Assembly (NCBI RefSeq): GCF_004330295.1
Contig: NZ_SJOJ01000010.1
Location: forward strand, 1-64,000
Direction: 5' to 3'
Source of the DNA: Rahnella victoriana
Lineage (GTDB): Bacteria > Pseudomonadota > Gammaproteobacteria > Enterobacterales > Enterobacteriaceae
Length of the DNA: 64,000 nt
The translations under genes and the position numbers were made by a program. The notes under the pieces were generated by a model. That model saw only the letters and a list, made by a program, of their open reading frames with translations, did not search any database and was not told the origin of the DNA. This document shows, one piece after another, positions 48,918 to 58,731 of this stretch (position 1 is the first letter of the stretch; each line of letters opens with the position of its first letter).

Positions 48918-49092
48918 GAAAACTCCTAAAAATTAATCTGTTGCGCTGATATTTTTGAGAAACAGGAGCGCAGACAGTTCAGACGGCAGGAGGCAATGCA
49001 GCGCCGTCAGACGATGAAGCCCGCATTTTATAATAACTTTTAAACAAATGATGAACTTTCCGTGAGGAGATGTAACAGAGGCCGCATTTTAT

Positions 49093-49121
49093 CAGGCGAT
49101 CCCACCGGTTGGGATCGCCTG
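49093..49121 (-). terminator. Hairpin after the exporter operon
   Basis: Perfect 12-base stem CAGGCGATCCCA / TGGGATCGCCTG with a five-base loop, 11 bases after the exporter stop. The run after it on the minus strand is ATAAAAT, so it is a moderate terminator. Confidence 0.6.
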
Positions 49122-49131
49122 AAGGAAGGAG

Positions 49132-51231
49132 TTAACCGAGTTTGATCTCGCGATCTGCTGAGGCAATCGTTGATGGCCGGTGCGCGATAAATATCCGCGT
49201 AATATCCAGTTCGCTGATGGCCTGATTAATGCGCATTTCGTTGTCCAGATCGAGATGGCTGGTGGCCTCGTCGAGGAATAAAATGGCCGGACGGCGATAC
49301 AGTGCGCGGGCGATCAGCAAACGCTGTTTCTGACCGCCGGACAGGCTGCCGCCCAGTTCGCTGATCAGCGTTTCATAGCCCATCGGCATGCGTTCGATAT
49401 CGTCGTGGATGTTGCAACGGCGCGCGCAGTCGATAATACGCTCTTCATCTTTCTGTTCGTCGAAACTGGCAATGTTCTCGGCGATAGATCCGGCGAACAA
49501 CGTATCATCCTGTAACACACAGGCGATGCAACTGCGGTAATTGTTCAGTCCGGCGGTGGTGATATCCATGCCGTTGATCAGAATGCGGCCTTCAGTGGGG
49601 GTCAGCAAACCGGTCATAATTTTCATCAGCGTGGTTTTACCCTGCCCCGACGGCCCGGTGATCGCCACACTTTCCCCCGCCGCCACCGACAGATTCAGGC
49701 CGTTAATCAGCGGTGCGGAAAGGCTGTCATACTGAAACACCAGATCCCGCACTTCCAGCGACGCCGCCTCGCCCGCCCGCAGTAACTCACGCTCCGGTAA
49801 CGATTTTTCGGTGTCGGTCAGCGCGATATCCGCGATACGGTCGCGGTGCAGGGAAAGCATCCGCAGCTGCAGCACCATATTCAGCAGATTGGCCGCGCGT
49901 TCGGAGAACTGCCCGCGATAGGTGTTGAAGGCCACGAACATCCCGAGCGTCATATGGCCGTCAATGACCTGCGTCGCCCCCAGCCACAACAACGCCACCT
50001 GATCGAGGGTGGCGATCAGCGTGTTACCGCCGGTGAACATCATCTCAAACTTGGTTTTGCGCACCGTTGCATTGGCGTTATCAATGTTCAGATTGAGCCA
50101 GAAATTAGCGCGGGCTTTCGACAACCCGAGCGCTTTCAGCGTGCTGATGCCGTACAGCGTTTCCATAAAGTGCGAACCGGCGCGGGCGCCTTTAACGATC
50201 TGCTCCTCGGAAACCTGCCGGTAAGCGTTATAAGTGGTCAGACGGAACACGACATAAATCGCCGTAAATCCGAGGATCACCCAAATCAGCCAGCCACCGT
50301 ATAACACCATCATCACGATCAGTCCGACCGACATAATGCCGTCGATAATGCTGTTCACCACGTTGGTGGTCAGCGTGGTGCGCAGTGTATCGAGCGAGGT
50401 AAAACGCGACTGAATATCGCCAAGTTTGCGTTTCTCAAAATAATCGAGCGGCAGTTTCATCAGATGGTCGAACAGGCGCGCCTTCCATTGCACGTCAATC
50501 AGCGTACTCATCACCAGCGACGTCCAGGCGCGCAGCATACTGACGCCGGTACGGAAAATAATGAAGAACAGCAGACCGAGACAAATCAGGGTCAGTAAAT
50601 CCGGGTCTTTCGCCGGGATCACGTGGTCCATCACCAGTTGCATGCCGACCGGCAGCAGCAGGTTGACCGATTCGATCATCAGCGACAGGCAGAAGATTTT
50701 CGTCAGCGCCGGGATCAACCCGCTGACGTTGCCCATCATTTTGCGCAGATCCAACCTGACACGCGGTTTTTCGGAGGTGAAACCGTTGTCCGGCCACAGC
50801 TCCAGCGCCACGCCGGTGAAGTGCTCGGACACCTCGCGCATACCCAGCGACCGGCGGCCAAAGGCCGGATCGTGAATGATGACTTTGCCCTGCTTAACGC
50901 CGACCAGTACCACAAAATGATTGAGATCCCAGTGCAAAATGCACGGCGTTTTCAGCGCGTTCAGCTCGTCGATATCCAGCTTCAGGGCGCGGGATTTCAT
51001 CTCATTGGCCGTGGCGATATCCATCAGGGTGCGCAGCGTCGCGCCGCGTGAGGAGATGCCGTAGCGCTGGCGCAGACTCTGCAAATCGACATGTTTGCCG
51101 TGATAGCCGAACACCATCGCCAGACTCGCCAGCCCGCATTCGGCGGCTTCGGTTTGGATAATCTGTGGCACCCGGTGGCGCCAGCTAAAGTGCAGGCGGT
51201 CAGCCAGCTCCCGTACGTTATCGAGATTCAT
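49132..51231 (-). CDS. Bacteriocin-type ABC exporter with C39 peptidase domain (CvaB-like)
   Basis: A 699-residue exporter that should cleave and export double-glycine leader peptides. The N-terminal C39 peptidase is complete: Gln26 and Cys32 (IIQTEAAECGLASLAMV), His105 (DLNHFVVLVG) and Asp121 (IIHDPAFG). Six transmembrane segments lie at about 165-440. The ATPase has Walker A TGPSGQGKTTLMKIM, signature LSGGQKQRLLIARAL and Walker B ILFLDEATSHLD. Length equals that of CvaB. It overlaps the HlyD-type adaptor by 14 bases, and the likely substrate gene is divergent at 52930. Confidence 0.93.
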   Translation of the reverse strand: MNLDNVRELADRLHFSWRHRVPQIIQTEAAECGLASLAMVFGYHGKHVDLQSLRQRYGISSRGATLRTLMDIATANEMKSRALKLDIDELNALKTPCILHWDLNHFVVLVGVKQGKVIIHDPAFGRRSLGMREVSEHFTGVALELWPDNGFTSEKPRVRLDLRKMMGNVSGLIPALTKIFCLSLMIESVNLLLPVGMQLVMDHVIPAKDPDLLTLICLGLLFFIIFRTGVSMLRAWTSLVMSTLIDVQWKARLFDHLMKLPLDYFEKRKLGDIQSRFTSLDTLRTTLTTNVVNSIIDGIMSVGLIVMMVLYGGWLIWVILGFTAIYVVFRLTTYNAYRQVSEEQIVKGARAGSHFMETLYGISTLKALGLSKARANFWLNLNIDNANATVRKTKFEMMFTGGNTLIATLDQVALLWLGATQVIDGHMTLGMFVAFNTYRGQFSERAANLLNMVLQLRMLSLHRDRIADIALTDTEKSLPERELLRAGEAASLEVRDLVFQYDSLSAPLINGLNLSVAAGESVAITGPSGQGKTTLMKIMTGLLTPTEGRILINGMDITTAGLNNYRSCIACVLQDDTLFAGSIAENIASFDEQKDEERIIDCARRCNIHDDIERMPMGYETLISELGGSLSGGQKQRLLIARALYRRPAILFLDEATSHLDLDNEMRINQAISELDITRIFIAHRPSTIASADREIKLG

Positions 51232-52504
51232 TGATTGGCCCCACCACGCTTTTCTTCATGCTGTAATACGGAGACAACATCCACTGATACAGCGGCCTTT
51301 TCTCCAGGAATAATGTCGATTCGGCTTTCATGCCGCTGGATAAATTCAGCGTCTCGCCGTGCCAGTCCATGGCTTTTTTATCCAGTGACACAATCACTTT
51401 GTAATAGGGGCCGCTGACCGTGCCGTTGGCGGTGCGCGCTGCACTGGCGTAGGAATTCAGCTCCTGCTCAGAAACCGGTGCGGAAGAAATCGATTCCACC
51501 TTGCCGGGGAATTGACCGTATTTTTCAAACGGATAGGCTTCATAGCGAATATTAATGTGCTCGCCCGATTTCACGTAAGGCACACTTTCGTTCGGCAGCC
51601 AGGCCACCAGGAAGAACGGAGAATTACTGGCCGGAACCAGTTGCGCCAGACTGTCACCGGCGTTAACCATCTGTCCGGGCGTAACGCTCAGCGAGGAGAT
51701 TTTGCCGGAGGTTGGCGCGGTGATCAGCAATGAACCTCTGGCATCGGCCTGCGCCAGTTGACGCTCGAGGTCATTACGCTGGTAGCCGTACTGCGAAATC
51801 TGGTTATCGAACTCCGCCGCGCGGGTGACCAGTTCGCTGCGCAGATTAGTGATCTGCAACGCTTCCTGAATCGCCTGCGTATTCAGGCTCTGGAATGAAG
51901 TTTGCTGCTGATAAAACAGGTAACGCTGATTATTCAGCTGGTCGGTATTGATCAGCCCTTTCTTCTGATACGCGCCATAGTTCTGCATGCTTTTCTTCAT
52001 GGCATCCAGCCCTTCCTGCGCGGAATCCACCATACTTTGCGAAACCTCATGCGCCTTCTGATACTGGTCGAGTTGCTGTTGCAGATTTTGCAGCGTTTCC
52101 TGCTTGTTATGCTCCAGCTGCGCCACGATGGAATCGATTTGCTCGCGTTGTTTTTTGATGGCGGCCAGTGTGGTGGTGCTGACGTTCCCGGCCTGTGTTA
52201 CCCGGCTGACATCGATTTCATACAGCGGCTGGCCTTTTTTTACCGGCTTGCCCGTTTCCACGTACAATTTGGTCACCACCCCTTGCTCAGGGCTGAACAA
52301 ATTGATGCTGTGCGGCTGGGTGATTATTTCACCGCTGACATTAATGCGGCGGGTATAGTTAGCAAAGATCAGGAAAATCAGTAAGGCGAACAGGAAAAGA
52401 GCGGTCAGCGAGGTCACGATCCATAAAGGCCAGCCCGCGAGTAATAACGCCTTACCCGCCCAGTGGCTTTGCTGATGTTCATTCACCTCTTTACGAAAGA
52501 GCAT
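51218..52504 (-). CDS. HlyD/CvaA-like secretion adaptor
   Basis: A 428-residue membrane fusion protein. One membrane segment lies at residues 22-46, followed by a lipoyl half (about 60-100), a long coiled coil (about 110-240) and the second lipoyl half plus barrel (about 255-400). Such adaptors connect the exporter to TolC, which is not in the window. It is the first gene of the secretion operon. Confidence 0.92.
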   Translation of the reverse strand: MLFRKEVNEHQQSHWAGKALLLAGWPLWIVTSLTALFLFALLIFLIFANYTRRINVSGEIITQPHSINLFSPEQGVVTKLYVETGKPVKKGQPLYEIDVSRVTQAGNVSTTTLAAIKKQREQIDSIVAQLEHNKQETLQNLQQQLDQYQKAHEVSQSMVDSAQEGLDAMKKSMQNYGAYQKKGLINTDQLNNQRYLFYQQQTSFQSLNTQAIQEALQITNLRSELVTRAAEFDNQISQYGYQRNDLERQLAQADARGSLLITAPTSGKISSLSVTPGQMVNAGDSLAQLVPASNSPFFLVAWLPNESVPYVKSGEHINIRYEAYPFEKYGQFPGKVESISSAPVSEQELNSYASAARTANGTVSGPYYKVIVSLDKKAMDWHGETLNLSSGMKAESTLFLEKRPLYQWMLSPYYSMKKSVVGPINESR

Positions 52505-52929
52505 ATTTTATAAGTCCGGAAAAACAGGCTGAAAAACAGAATCTTTGAAAGATAGCAGCCCGCACTCCCTCTGCCACCGCGATTACTCTGAAACAGAAAA
52601 AACCCTTATTTCTGTTCAGTTACGGCTGCGCTGTCATATTAGTTTACATCCGGAATCACAATTAAAAACCCTCACCTCATGATGATTATTTTTTGCCCGT
52701 AAAATTAATCATTCAGATTTTCTTAAGGATTAATGATTATTTAAAACAGAAGGTTATATTTAAAATTCCACTTAGGAGATTATTCCTAGTCAAATTCATT
52801 CCGCAGTGCTCTAGGCTTAATCCCTGTGAAGACATTGCGTAGAAATTATCTCCATAGACTTACTCAATGTTTTCATCGCCCCCGGTATTTAAGGGGACTT
52901 GCTTTAACAGATTAAAAGGAAGGCCTAAG
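52505..52929. other. Divergent control region between secretion operon and precursor peptide
   Basis: 425 bases, A/T-rich from about 52600, with no supported gene. It contains an imperfect repeat CTTAGGA...TCCTAGT (about 52770-52792) and a TGAAACAGAAA/TTTCTGTTCA hairpin (about 52590-52620). No immunity-protein-like hydrophobic frame was found on either strand. Confidence 0.45.
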
Positions 52930-53121
52930 ATGAAACAATTAACAGAACATGATATTGAAATGGTTAATGGTGCGGGTTGGTCGGAAGATGTGAATAAAGT
53001 TGCCGATCGCCTATCAAACTTTGGTCAGGACGCGGTAAGTGACACCAGTAATGCGGTGAACAAGGCGTATTCACAAATTTCCGATGGTCTTGCTAAAGCA
53101 CAGAACTATCTGACAACCTAG
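52930..53121 (+). CDS. Precursor peptide with double-glycine-type leader (microcin/bacteriocin-like)
   Basis: A 63-residue peptide, start ATG 52930 behind AAGGAAGG. The leader MKQLTEHDIEMVNGA fits the class II microcin pattern: Gly-Ala at -2/-1, Val at -4, Ile at -7, acidic Asp at -8, Leu at -12. The mature part would be 48 residues beginning GWSEDVNKVADRL, without Cys, acidic and probably amphipathic helical. A C39-peptidase exporter and adaptor lie on the opposite strand 425 bases away, so this is their likely cargo. It does not resemble any named microcin I know; whether it kills, signals or works at the surface is open. Confidence 0.8.
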   Translation: MKQLTEHDIEMVNGAGWSEDVNKVADRLSNFGQDAVSDTSNAVNKAYSQISDGLAKAQNYLTT

Positions 53122-53182
53122 TTTATAAACGGCTTTCGTTTTATAGAAAGTTTATTTATAAGCAACTCAGTCAGAGTAATAT

Positions 53183-53206
53183 AAGCCCCTGCTCGCGCGG
53201 GGGCTT
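53183..53206 (+). terminator. Rho-independent terminator of the precursor peptide gene
   Basis: AAGCCCC (53183-53189) pairs with GGGGCTT (53200-53206), followed by six T; it is 62 bases after the stop and leaves no room for a further gene. Confidence 0.85.
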
Positions 53207-53235
53207 TTTTGTATTATTTTTCCATCAGCGGGTCA

Positions 53236-54303
53236 TTAAACGCCTGACCTGGTTTTATCACTCTTCACCATGCTGTTTTTCAGCTTGCCGATAAGCTCGC
53301 GGCGAAAATCACCGAGTTTCGGTTTATCCCCTTCCAGCCACGGCAGCGGACGGCAAAGTTCCATGGTTTTGATGCCCAGACGTGCGGTCAGCAGACCGGC
53401 ACCGATGCCCTGTGCCGCACGGGCAGAAAGACGCGCGGCCAGATCCTGCGACATCCAGTCCATGCCCACTTCGCGCACCAGTTCGGACGCACCGGCGAAG
53501 GCCATGTTCAGCAGCACCAGACGGAACAGGCGGATGCGGCTGTAATAACCGAGTTCGATGCCGTACAGGACGGCAATACGGTTCACCAGACGCAGGTTGC
53601 GCCAGGCGATAAACGCCATGTCCACCAGCGCCAGCGGGCTGACGGCGATCATCAGTGCCGATTCGGCAGCGGAATGGCTGATTTCCCGACGCGCCTGCGC
53701 ATCGAGCACCGGCTGAACCAGACGGGCGTAGAGTTCGACCACTTCGCGGTCATTTTGCGTTTCATGCAGCGATGCCTGCCAGCGTTGCAATGCCGGGTGA
53801 CTGTTATCCAGCCCGGCCTGCGCCGCCAGTTTTTCGCAAAACACCCGCCCCTGCCCCAGACCGTGGCTGTGCAGTAAGTCCCGTGCCTTGTCACGCTCGT
53901 CAGCACGCTGCCGCAGACGGTACAAACGCCGCCACTCCGTCGCGACGGAACCGACACCGGCGATGATAATCAACCCGCCGGCGGTACAGGCACCGAGCGC
54001 CACCCAATCCTGCTGGATCCACGCGTCGTGTACCCATTGCACGCCCTGCGCCACGACGCTGATCCCCAGCACCGCCACGCCCAGACGCACCACTTTTCCC
54101 CATAAACTGCGGCGTGGTTTCAATGCGCGGTTGAGCACTGCTTCGGCCTCGCCCTCTTCCTGCTGTTCATCCGTTTCAACGGAAACCGGAATAAAACGTT
54201 CTGACATTTGCTCGTCAAACGCCAGCGCCGGTTTGATCACCGGATCGACCGGGGCCTTTAATTCCGTTTCAAAATCGATACGCGGTTTAATCGGTTCGCT
54301 CAT
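53236..54303 (-). CDS. ycjF: YcjF family membrane protein (TIGR01620/DUF697)
   Basis: A 355-residue inner-membrane protein, the same size as E. coli YcjF (353). Two hydrophobic segments at about residues 68-90 and 100-120 follow an acidic N-terminal domain. It overlaps ycjX by four bases. Together they belong to the phage shock regulon; the exact role is unknown. Confidence 0.93.
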   Translation of the reverse strand: MSEPIKPRIDFETELKAPVDPVIKPALAFDEQMSERFIPVSVETDEQQEEGEAEAVLNRALKPRRSLWGKVVRLGVAVLGISVVAQGVQWVHDAWIQQDWVALGACTAGGLIIIAGVGSVATEWRRLYRLRQRADERDKARDLLHSHGLGQGRVFCEKLAAQAGLDNSHPALQRWQASLHETQNDREVVELYARLVQPVLDAQARREISHSAAESALMIAVSPLALVDMAFIAWRNLRLVNRIAVLYGIELGYYSRIRLFRLVLLNMAFAGASELVREVGMDWMSQDLAARLSARAAQGIGAGLLTARLGIKTMELCRPLPWLEGDKPKLGDFRRELIGKLKNSMVKSDKTRSGV

Positions 54304-55697
54304 CGCATTTTATCTCCCAGTAAAAACTCCATCACCGCATCCAGACGGATGTGCGGCAACGGGGTGTCCACGCTCATTTCACGCGGACGAAACTCGTCAA
54401 AATGGAAACCCTGTTTCTGCCAGAACGCATGTCCCGGCAGGCGTGCAGGCACTTCGCCGGGGAATACGGTCAGCGGCGCGCCATCCTGCAAACGGTGGCC
54501 TTTCAGCGCGGGCAACGTTTGCCCCTGATATTCCACCATGCCGGTTTCCGTCGCCTGCACCGAGGCCAGACCGGCGCAGTCCATGCTGATGCCTTCGAAC
54601 GCCGCATTCTGCCAGGCTTCCTGCACCAGTTGCTGTAACAGCGACACCAGATTAGCGTGCTGATCGCCGGTAATGTGGTCGGCTTTGGTGGCGGCAAACA
54701 TCAGTTTGTCGATACACGGATTAAACAGACGACGGAACAGCGTGCGCTTGCCGTAGTGGAAGCTTTGCATCAGCTGAGTCAGCGCCAGACGCATATCGTT
54801 GAACGCCTGCGGTCCGCTGTTCAGCGGTTGCAGGCAATCGACCAGCACAATCTGGCGGTCAAATTTCACAAAGTGGTCTTTATAAAAGCCCTTCACGATG
54901 TGCTGACAGTAGTAGTCGAAACGGGCGCGCAGCATGCCGAGGTTGCTGTTTTTATCTGCCTGCGCCAGTTGCGCATCGGAATAGCGGTTCAGTTCGGGCC
55001 AGGGGAAGAATTGCAGCGCAGGCGCACCGGCCATGTCGCCCGGTAAAACAAAACGCCCCGGCTGGATAAAATGTAAACCTTCCGTTTTGCAACGCACCAG
55101 ATAGTCGGTGTACGCCTGCGCAATCGCGCCCAGCAGATTTTCATCTGCCGGTGCCAGCGGATCACATTGCTGGCACAACGTCAGCCACGGCTTCGCCCAT
55201 TCTGCACGATCGCCCTGTAACAGCCCCGCCATCTGGCGGGACCAGTCGAGATAATTTTGCTCCAGCATGGGCAAATCCAGCAGCCATTCGCCGGGATAAT
55301 CGACGATCTCCAGATATAACGTGGAGGTGTCTTTGAAGTGACGCAGCAGGGAATCGTTGGAGCGGTAACGCAGTGCCAGACGGATTTCGCTGACGCCACG
55401 GGTCGGCGTCGGCCACGCGGGCGGCGTGCCATAAAGCGATGCCAGTCCTTCGTCGTAGGCAAATCGCGACACGCCCAGATCACGCTGGGGAACGCGCTTT
55501 ACACCGAGCAGACGCTCCTCGCGGGCAGCCGAAAACAGCGGTAAACGTGCGCCGCTGTGCATATGTAAAAGCTGGTTAACGAAGGCGGTGATGAAGGCGG
55601 TTTTTCCGCTGCGGCTTAAACCGGTGACGGCCAGCCGCAGATGGCGATCCATGCCGCGATTGATCAGTGAATTAAACTCGTTTTGTAGTCTTTTCAT
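54300..55697 (-). CDS. ycjX: YcjX family P-loop NTPase (DUF463)
   Basis: A 465-residue GTPase-like protein, identical in length to E. coli YcjX. The P-loop is [15 protein letters not shown] (residues 26-40) and a switch-like region [17 protein letters not shown]. The start ATG 55697 ([11 protein letters not shown]) has GGGAGAG upstream; the longer frame from 55721 is rejected. It overlaps pspD by 26 bases and ycjF by four, as part of the psp operon. Confidence 0.93.
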   Translation of the reverse strand: MKRLQNEFNSLINRGMDRHLRLAVTGLSRSGKTAFITAFVNQLLHMHSGARLPLFSAAREERLLGVKRVPQRDLGVSRFAYDEGLASLYGTPPAWPTPTRGVSEIRLALRYRSNDSLLRHFKDTSTLYLEIVDYPGEWLLDLPMLEQNYLDWSRQMAGLLQGDRAEWAKPWLTLCQQCDPLAPADENLLGAIAQAYTDYLVRCKTEGLHFIQPGRFVLPGDMAGAPALQFFPWPELNRYSDAQLAQADKNSNLGMLRARFDYYCQHIVKGFYKDHFVKFDRQIVLVDCLQPLNSGPQAFNDMRLALTQLMQSFHYGKRTLFRRLFNPCIDKLMFAATKADHITGDQHANLVSLLQQLVQEAWQNAAFEGISMDCAGLASVQATETGMVEYQGQTLPALKGHRLQDGAPLTVFPGEVPARLPGHAFWQKQGFHFDEFRPREMSVDTPLPHIRLDAVMEFLLGDKMR

Positions 55698-55923
55698 TGC
55701 TCTCCCTGGCGTAGCGCCCAAACAGCGCGGTCAGAATACGTTTGAATAACGGTTCTAATAATAGTGCTAAAACATACCGCAGTGGCCCTTTTCCCACCAC
55801 GCCCAGCACTCGCGCCGCCAGCCCGGCAGGACCAAAGGTCAGCGCCAGCGTGATCGCCACGCTGAAAATTTTCGAAAACAGGCTGCGCTTACCCGGCAGC
55901 GAGGAATTCAGATAACGGGTCAT
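55672..55923 (-). CDS. pspD: Phage shock protein D
   Basis: An 83-residue peripheral membrane protein with a hydrophobic middle (residues 20-55), in the PspD position after pspC. E. coli PspD is 73 residues. It supports PspA in membrane stress; the individual role is minor. Confidence 0.82.
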   Translation of the reverse strand: MTRYLNSSLPGKRSLFSKIFSVAITLALTFGPAGLAARVLGVVGKGPLRYVLALLLEPLFKRILTALFGRYARESNEKTTKRV

Positions 55924-56007
55924 AGTGATTCCTTAAGCGGGACGTGAAAGGGAAAATGGCAGCCGGAGCAATTTCCGGCGACCAGAGGCAAAGCGGATAA
56001 TACTGAG

Positions 56008-56367
56008 TTAAAGCTGACGGAAGCGGCTGCGTACGCCAAAGGTTTCTGAGGTGACGTAACGTTCGACCTGACGCAAACGCTGCTCACTGGCTTGCAGCTC
56101 GCGGTCGGCTTCTTCCAGCAAATTACGCGGCGACGGCGCGGTATCTTCGTCATATTCACTGGCAGGCACCGGGTCCAGCACGTAACTGAGAATGATGTAT
56201 GCCACAACGGTGAACATAAACAGGCCGAAGAAAATCGACAATACGGCCATAATCCGCAGCAATTTAACCGGCACGCCCAGATAATGCGACAGCCCGGCCA
56301 GCACGCCTTTTACCACGCCCTCTTCCGGCACACGGTAGAGTTTTTTCTCAGACAGACGGGTCGCCAT
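56008..56367 (-). CDS. pspC: Phage shock protein C, membrane stress sensor
   Basis: A 119-residue inner-membrane protein of the PspC family: LYRVPEEGVVKGVLAGLSHY, then a transmembrane segment at residues 38-65 and a C-terminal charged helix. With PspB it senses membrane stress and binds PspA, freeing PspF. Its start shares one base with the end of pspB. Confidence 0.95.
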   Translation of the reverse strand: MATRLSEKKLYRVPEEGVVKGVLAGLSHYLGVPVKLLRIMAVLSIFFGLFMFTVVAYIILSYVLDPVPASEYDEDTAPSPRNLLEEADRELQASEQRLRQVERYVTSETFGVRSRFRQL

Positions 56368-56594
56368 TATGATTGCCTCCAGCCCGGATGTTCGGCATCA
56401 AGAATTTCTTCCAGCGCCTGAATACGTTCGCGCATACGTTGCGCTTCATGGGTCAGGCTGGTGAGATTTTGCATCTCATGCTGACTGAGCTGGCTGCCAT
56501 TTTGCTGGCGATTGCTGTAGTGAAGCCACAACCAGACGGGCGCCACGAATAAAACGAAAATGGTCAGCGGGATGGCTAAGAACAGGAAGCTCAT
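56367..56594 (-). CDS. pspB: Phage shock protein B
   Basis: A 75-residue protein with an N-terminal membrane helix (residues 2-25, FLFLAIPLTIFVLFVAPVWL) and a cytoplasmic coiled coil. Partner of PspC. Normal length. Confidence 0.95.
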   Translation of the reverse strand: MSFLFLAIPLTIFVLFVAPVWLWLHYSNRQQNGSQLSQHEMQNLTSLTHEAQRMRERIQALEEILDAEHPGWRQS

Positions 56595-56683
56595 TGTCTC
56601 TCCTTATGAGTCTTTTTTATTACCGGTTACGGCGTTTATCCTGCAACAACCCGCCTGCGAACAGGCAGGTTTACTGGCAAACA

Positions 56684-57355
56684 TTATGCGTCCTGGTTGC
56701 CGTTCATTTTCGCTTTCAGGGCAGCGATTTGTGCGCTGATTTCATCGTCGGCTTTCAGTTCGGCAAATTGCTGATCCAGCGATTTCTTTTTACCGATGCT
56801 GACGCTTTCTGCTTCCGCTTCCATATGATCAATGCGGCGTTCAAACTGCTCAAAACGTGCCATGGCTTCATCAATTTTACCGCTGTCGAGCTGACGACGA
56901 ACGTCACGCGACGAGGCCGCCGCCTGATGGCGTAAGGTCAGCGCCTGCTGACGCGCACGGGTTTCGGTCAGTTTGCTTTCCAGTTCACCAATTTCTGACT
57001 TCATGCGATCCAGCGTTTCTTCCACCACGGTGACTTCGTTTTTCAGCGTGGTGACAAGCTCGGACAGTTTTTGCTTTTCGATCAGCGCCGCACGGGCCAG
57101 ATCGTCTTTATCTTTACGCAGCGCCAGTTCGGCTTTGTCCTGCCATTCAATCTGCTGGGCTTCACCCTGCTCGATACGGCGGATCAGCTGTTTCTTTTCT
57201 GCCAGCGCACGGGCGGAGGTAGAACGCAGTTCCACCAGCGTGTCTTCCATTTCCTGAATCATCAGACGAACCAGTTTTTGCGGATCTTCTGCTTTATCCA
57301 GCAAAGTATTGATGTTGGCGTTAATGATGTCAGCGAAGCGAGAAAAAATACCCAT
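56684..57355 (-). CDS. pspA: Phage shock protein A
   Basis: A 223-residue ESCRT-III-like coiled-coil protein. The N-terminus [20 protein letters not shown] is the membrane-binding amphipathic helix; the rest is nearly continuous coiled coil. It inhibits PspF when idle and stabilises damaged membranes when released. GAGGAA precedes the start by eight bases. First gene of pspABCD-ycjX-ycjF. Confidence 0.97.
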   Translation of the reverse strand: MGIFSRFADIINANINTLLDKAEDPQKLVRLMIQEMEDTLVELRSTSARALAEKKQLIRRIEQGEAQQIEWQDKAELALRKDKDDLARAALIEKQKLSELVTTLKNEVTVVEETLDRMKSEIGELESKLTETRARQQALTLRHQAAASSRDVRRQLDSGKIDEAMARFEQFERRIDHMEAEAESVSIGKKKSLDQQFAELKADDEISAQIAALKAKMNGNQDA

Positions 57356-57448
57356 AATCGAAATTCCTCTTTGTTTCTGTTTGGTTTCCGGCCAAATGAT
57401 TACCGGTTAAAGCCACATGATAATTTTCTACCGCGGCGATAACTCTCT

Positions 57449-57465
57449 ATCAGGATCCGTGCCAA
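57449..57465 (-). promoter_or_regulatory. Sigma-54 promoter of the psp operon
   Basis: On the minus strand TTGGCACG (-24) is followed after four bases by CTGAT (-12), a degenerate match to TTGCA. It lies 94 bases upstream of pspA in the divergent region shared with pspF, where a sigma-54 promoter is expected. Confidence 0.7.
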
Positions 57466-57588
57466 CTTTTTAAAATCATTATCTTCATGAATAAATTGAA
57501 TTTTTTCATAGCGTCTCTGCTATGCTTATTTTTCGAGATGATTATTTTCACTAAGTGTTAGTGTTTTTCACCACACAAGGAAAGGCAA

Positions 57589-58596
57589 ATGACGGATAAC
57601 ACAGACAAATTACTCGGCGAGGCCAATGCCTTCATCGAAGTGCTGGAACAGGTCTCGCAACTGGCGAAGCTGAACAAACCGGTGCTGGTGACCGGCGAAC
57701 GCGGCAGTGGGAAAGAACTGATAGCGCACCGTCTGCATTATTTGTCACCCCGCTGGCAGGGGCCGTTCATTTCGCTCAACTGTGCGGCGCTCAATGAAAA
57801 TCTTCTGGATTCAGAGCTGTTCGGTCATGAAGCGGGCGCATTTACCGGCGCGCAAAAACGCCATCTCGGACGCTTTGAACGGGCGGACGGCGGCACGCTG
57901 TTCCTCGATGAACTGGCGACCGCGCCGATGCTGGTGCAGGAAAAACTGCTGCGCGTGATTGAATACGGCCATCTCGAGCGCGTCGGCGGCAGCCAGCCGT
58001 TGCAGGTGGATGTGCGGCTGGTGTGCGCAACTAACGATGACTTACCGCAACTGGCCGCAGAAGGGAAATTCCGCGCCGACCTGCTCGACCGGCTGGCGTT
58101 TGATGTGGTGCAGTTGCCGCCTCTGCGTGAACGCCAGCAGGACATCATGTTACTGGCCGAACATTTCGCCATCCAGATGTGCCGCGAACTTTCATTGCCT
58201 TTATTCCCCGGCTTTACCGAATATGCCCGTGAAACCCTGCTGGCCTACCGCTGGCCGGGCAATATCCGCGAGCTGAAAAATGTGGTGGAACGTTCGATGT
58301 ACCGTCACGGCACCAGCGATTTCCCGCTCGACAACATTATCCTCAACCCCTTTGCGCGGCGCACTTCCGCTGCTGTTCCGGCAGATGTCAGTCAGCCTGA
58401 CGCTCTGCCGACGTTACCCTTAGATCTGAAACAATGGGTCACGGAGCAGGAAAAGAATCTGATTGAACAGGCTTTGCGGCAGGCGCGGTTCAACCAGCGT
58501 AAGGCGGCTGAGCTGCTGAACGTGACATATCATCAGTTGCGCGGAATGTTGAAGAAACACGCCATTCAGGTGAATTCGCAGGAAGTGGCTGAATAA
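57589..58596 (+). CDS. pspF: Phage shock operon transcription activator PspF
   Basis: A 335-residue sigma-54 activator without an N-terminal receiver. The AAA+ domain has Walker A GERGSGKE, the sigma-54 contact loop GAFTGA and Walker B LFLDELATAP, and the C-terminal helix-turn-helix is NQRKAAELLNVTYHQLRGML. It drives the pspA promoter and is held inactive by PspA. AAGGAAAGG lies before ATG 57589. Divergent from pspA. Confidence 0.96.
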   Translation: MTDNTDKLLGEANAFIEVLEQVSQLAKLNKPVLVTGERGSGKELIAHRLHYLSPRWQGPFISLNCAALNENLLDSELFGHEAGAFTGAQKRHLGRFERADGGTLFLDELATAPMLVQEKLLRVIEYGHLERVGGSQPLQVDVRLVCATNDDLPQLAAEGKFRADLLDRLAFDVVQLPPLRERQQDIMLLAEHFAIQMCRELSLPLFPGFTEYARETLLAYRWPGNIRELKNVVERSMYRHGTSDFPLDNIILNPFARRTSAAVPADVSQPDALPTLPLDLKQWVTEQEKNLIEQALRQARFNQRKAAELLNVTYHQLRGMLKKHAIQVNSQEVAE

Positions 58597-58601
58597 CAGG
58601 C

Positions 58602-58703
58602 AAAAAAAAGCCAGCACCCGAGCTGGCTAAGTAATACTGGAAGCAATGTGAGCAATGTCGTACCTCGCGGTTAACGTCCCTGGCGGGCCGTCTCTCGTCC
58701 GGT
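58602..58703 (-). ncRNA. ryhB: RyhB small RNA
   Basis: On the minus strand the core ACGACATTGCTCACATTGCT (within 58639-58661) is the invariant target-pairing region of RyhB, continued by TCCAGTATTACTTAGCCAGC as in E. coli. The 3' end is the hairpin AGCCAGC/GCTGGCT (58622-58628 with 58609-58615) and eight T. A promoter with -10 TATCAT (58711-58716) and -35 TTTACA (58735-58740) gives a start near 58703, so about 100 bases. RyhB with Hfq represses mRNAs of iron-using proteins when iron is scarce. The 5' third differs from E. coli. It lies tail-to-tail with pspF and its hairpin can also end pspF transcripts. Confidence 0.92.
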
Positions 58704-58712
58704 GAAAAGAAT

Positions 58713-58731
58713 GATAATGGTTCTCAGTATC
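58713..58731 (-). promoter_or_regulatory. Fur box over the ryhB promoter
   Basis: GATACTGAGAACCATTATC on the minus strand matches 16 of 19 positions of the Fur consensus and lies between the -35 and -10 of ryhB, overlapping the -10, so iron-loaded Fur should block it. Confidence 0.85.

Noticed and set aside
52737..52835. 32-codon minus-strand frame upstream of the precursor peptide, considered as immunity gene
   Set aside because: No ribosome binding site, no membrane segment, and composition like random sequence.
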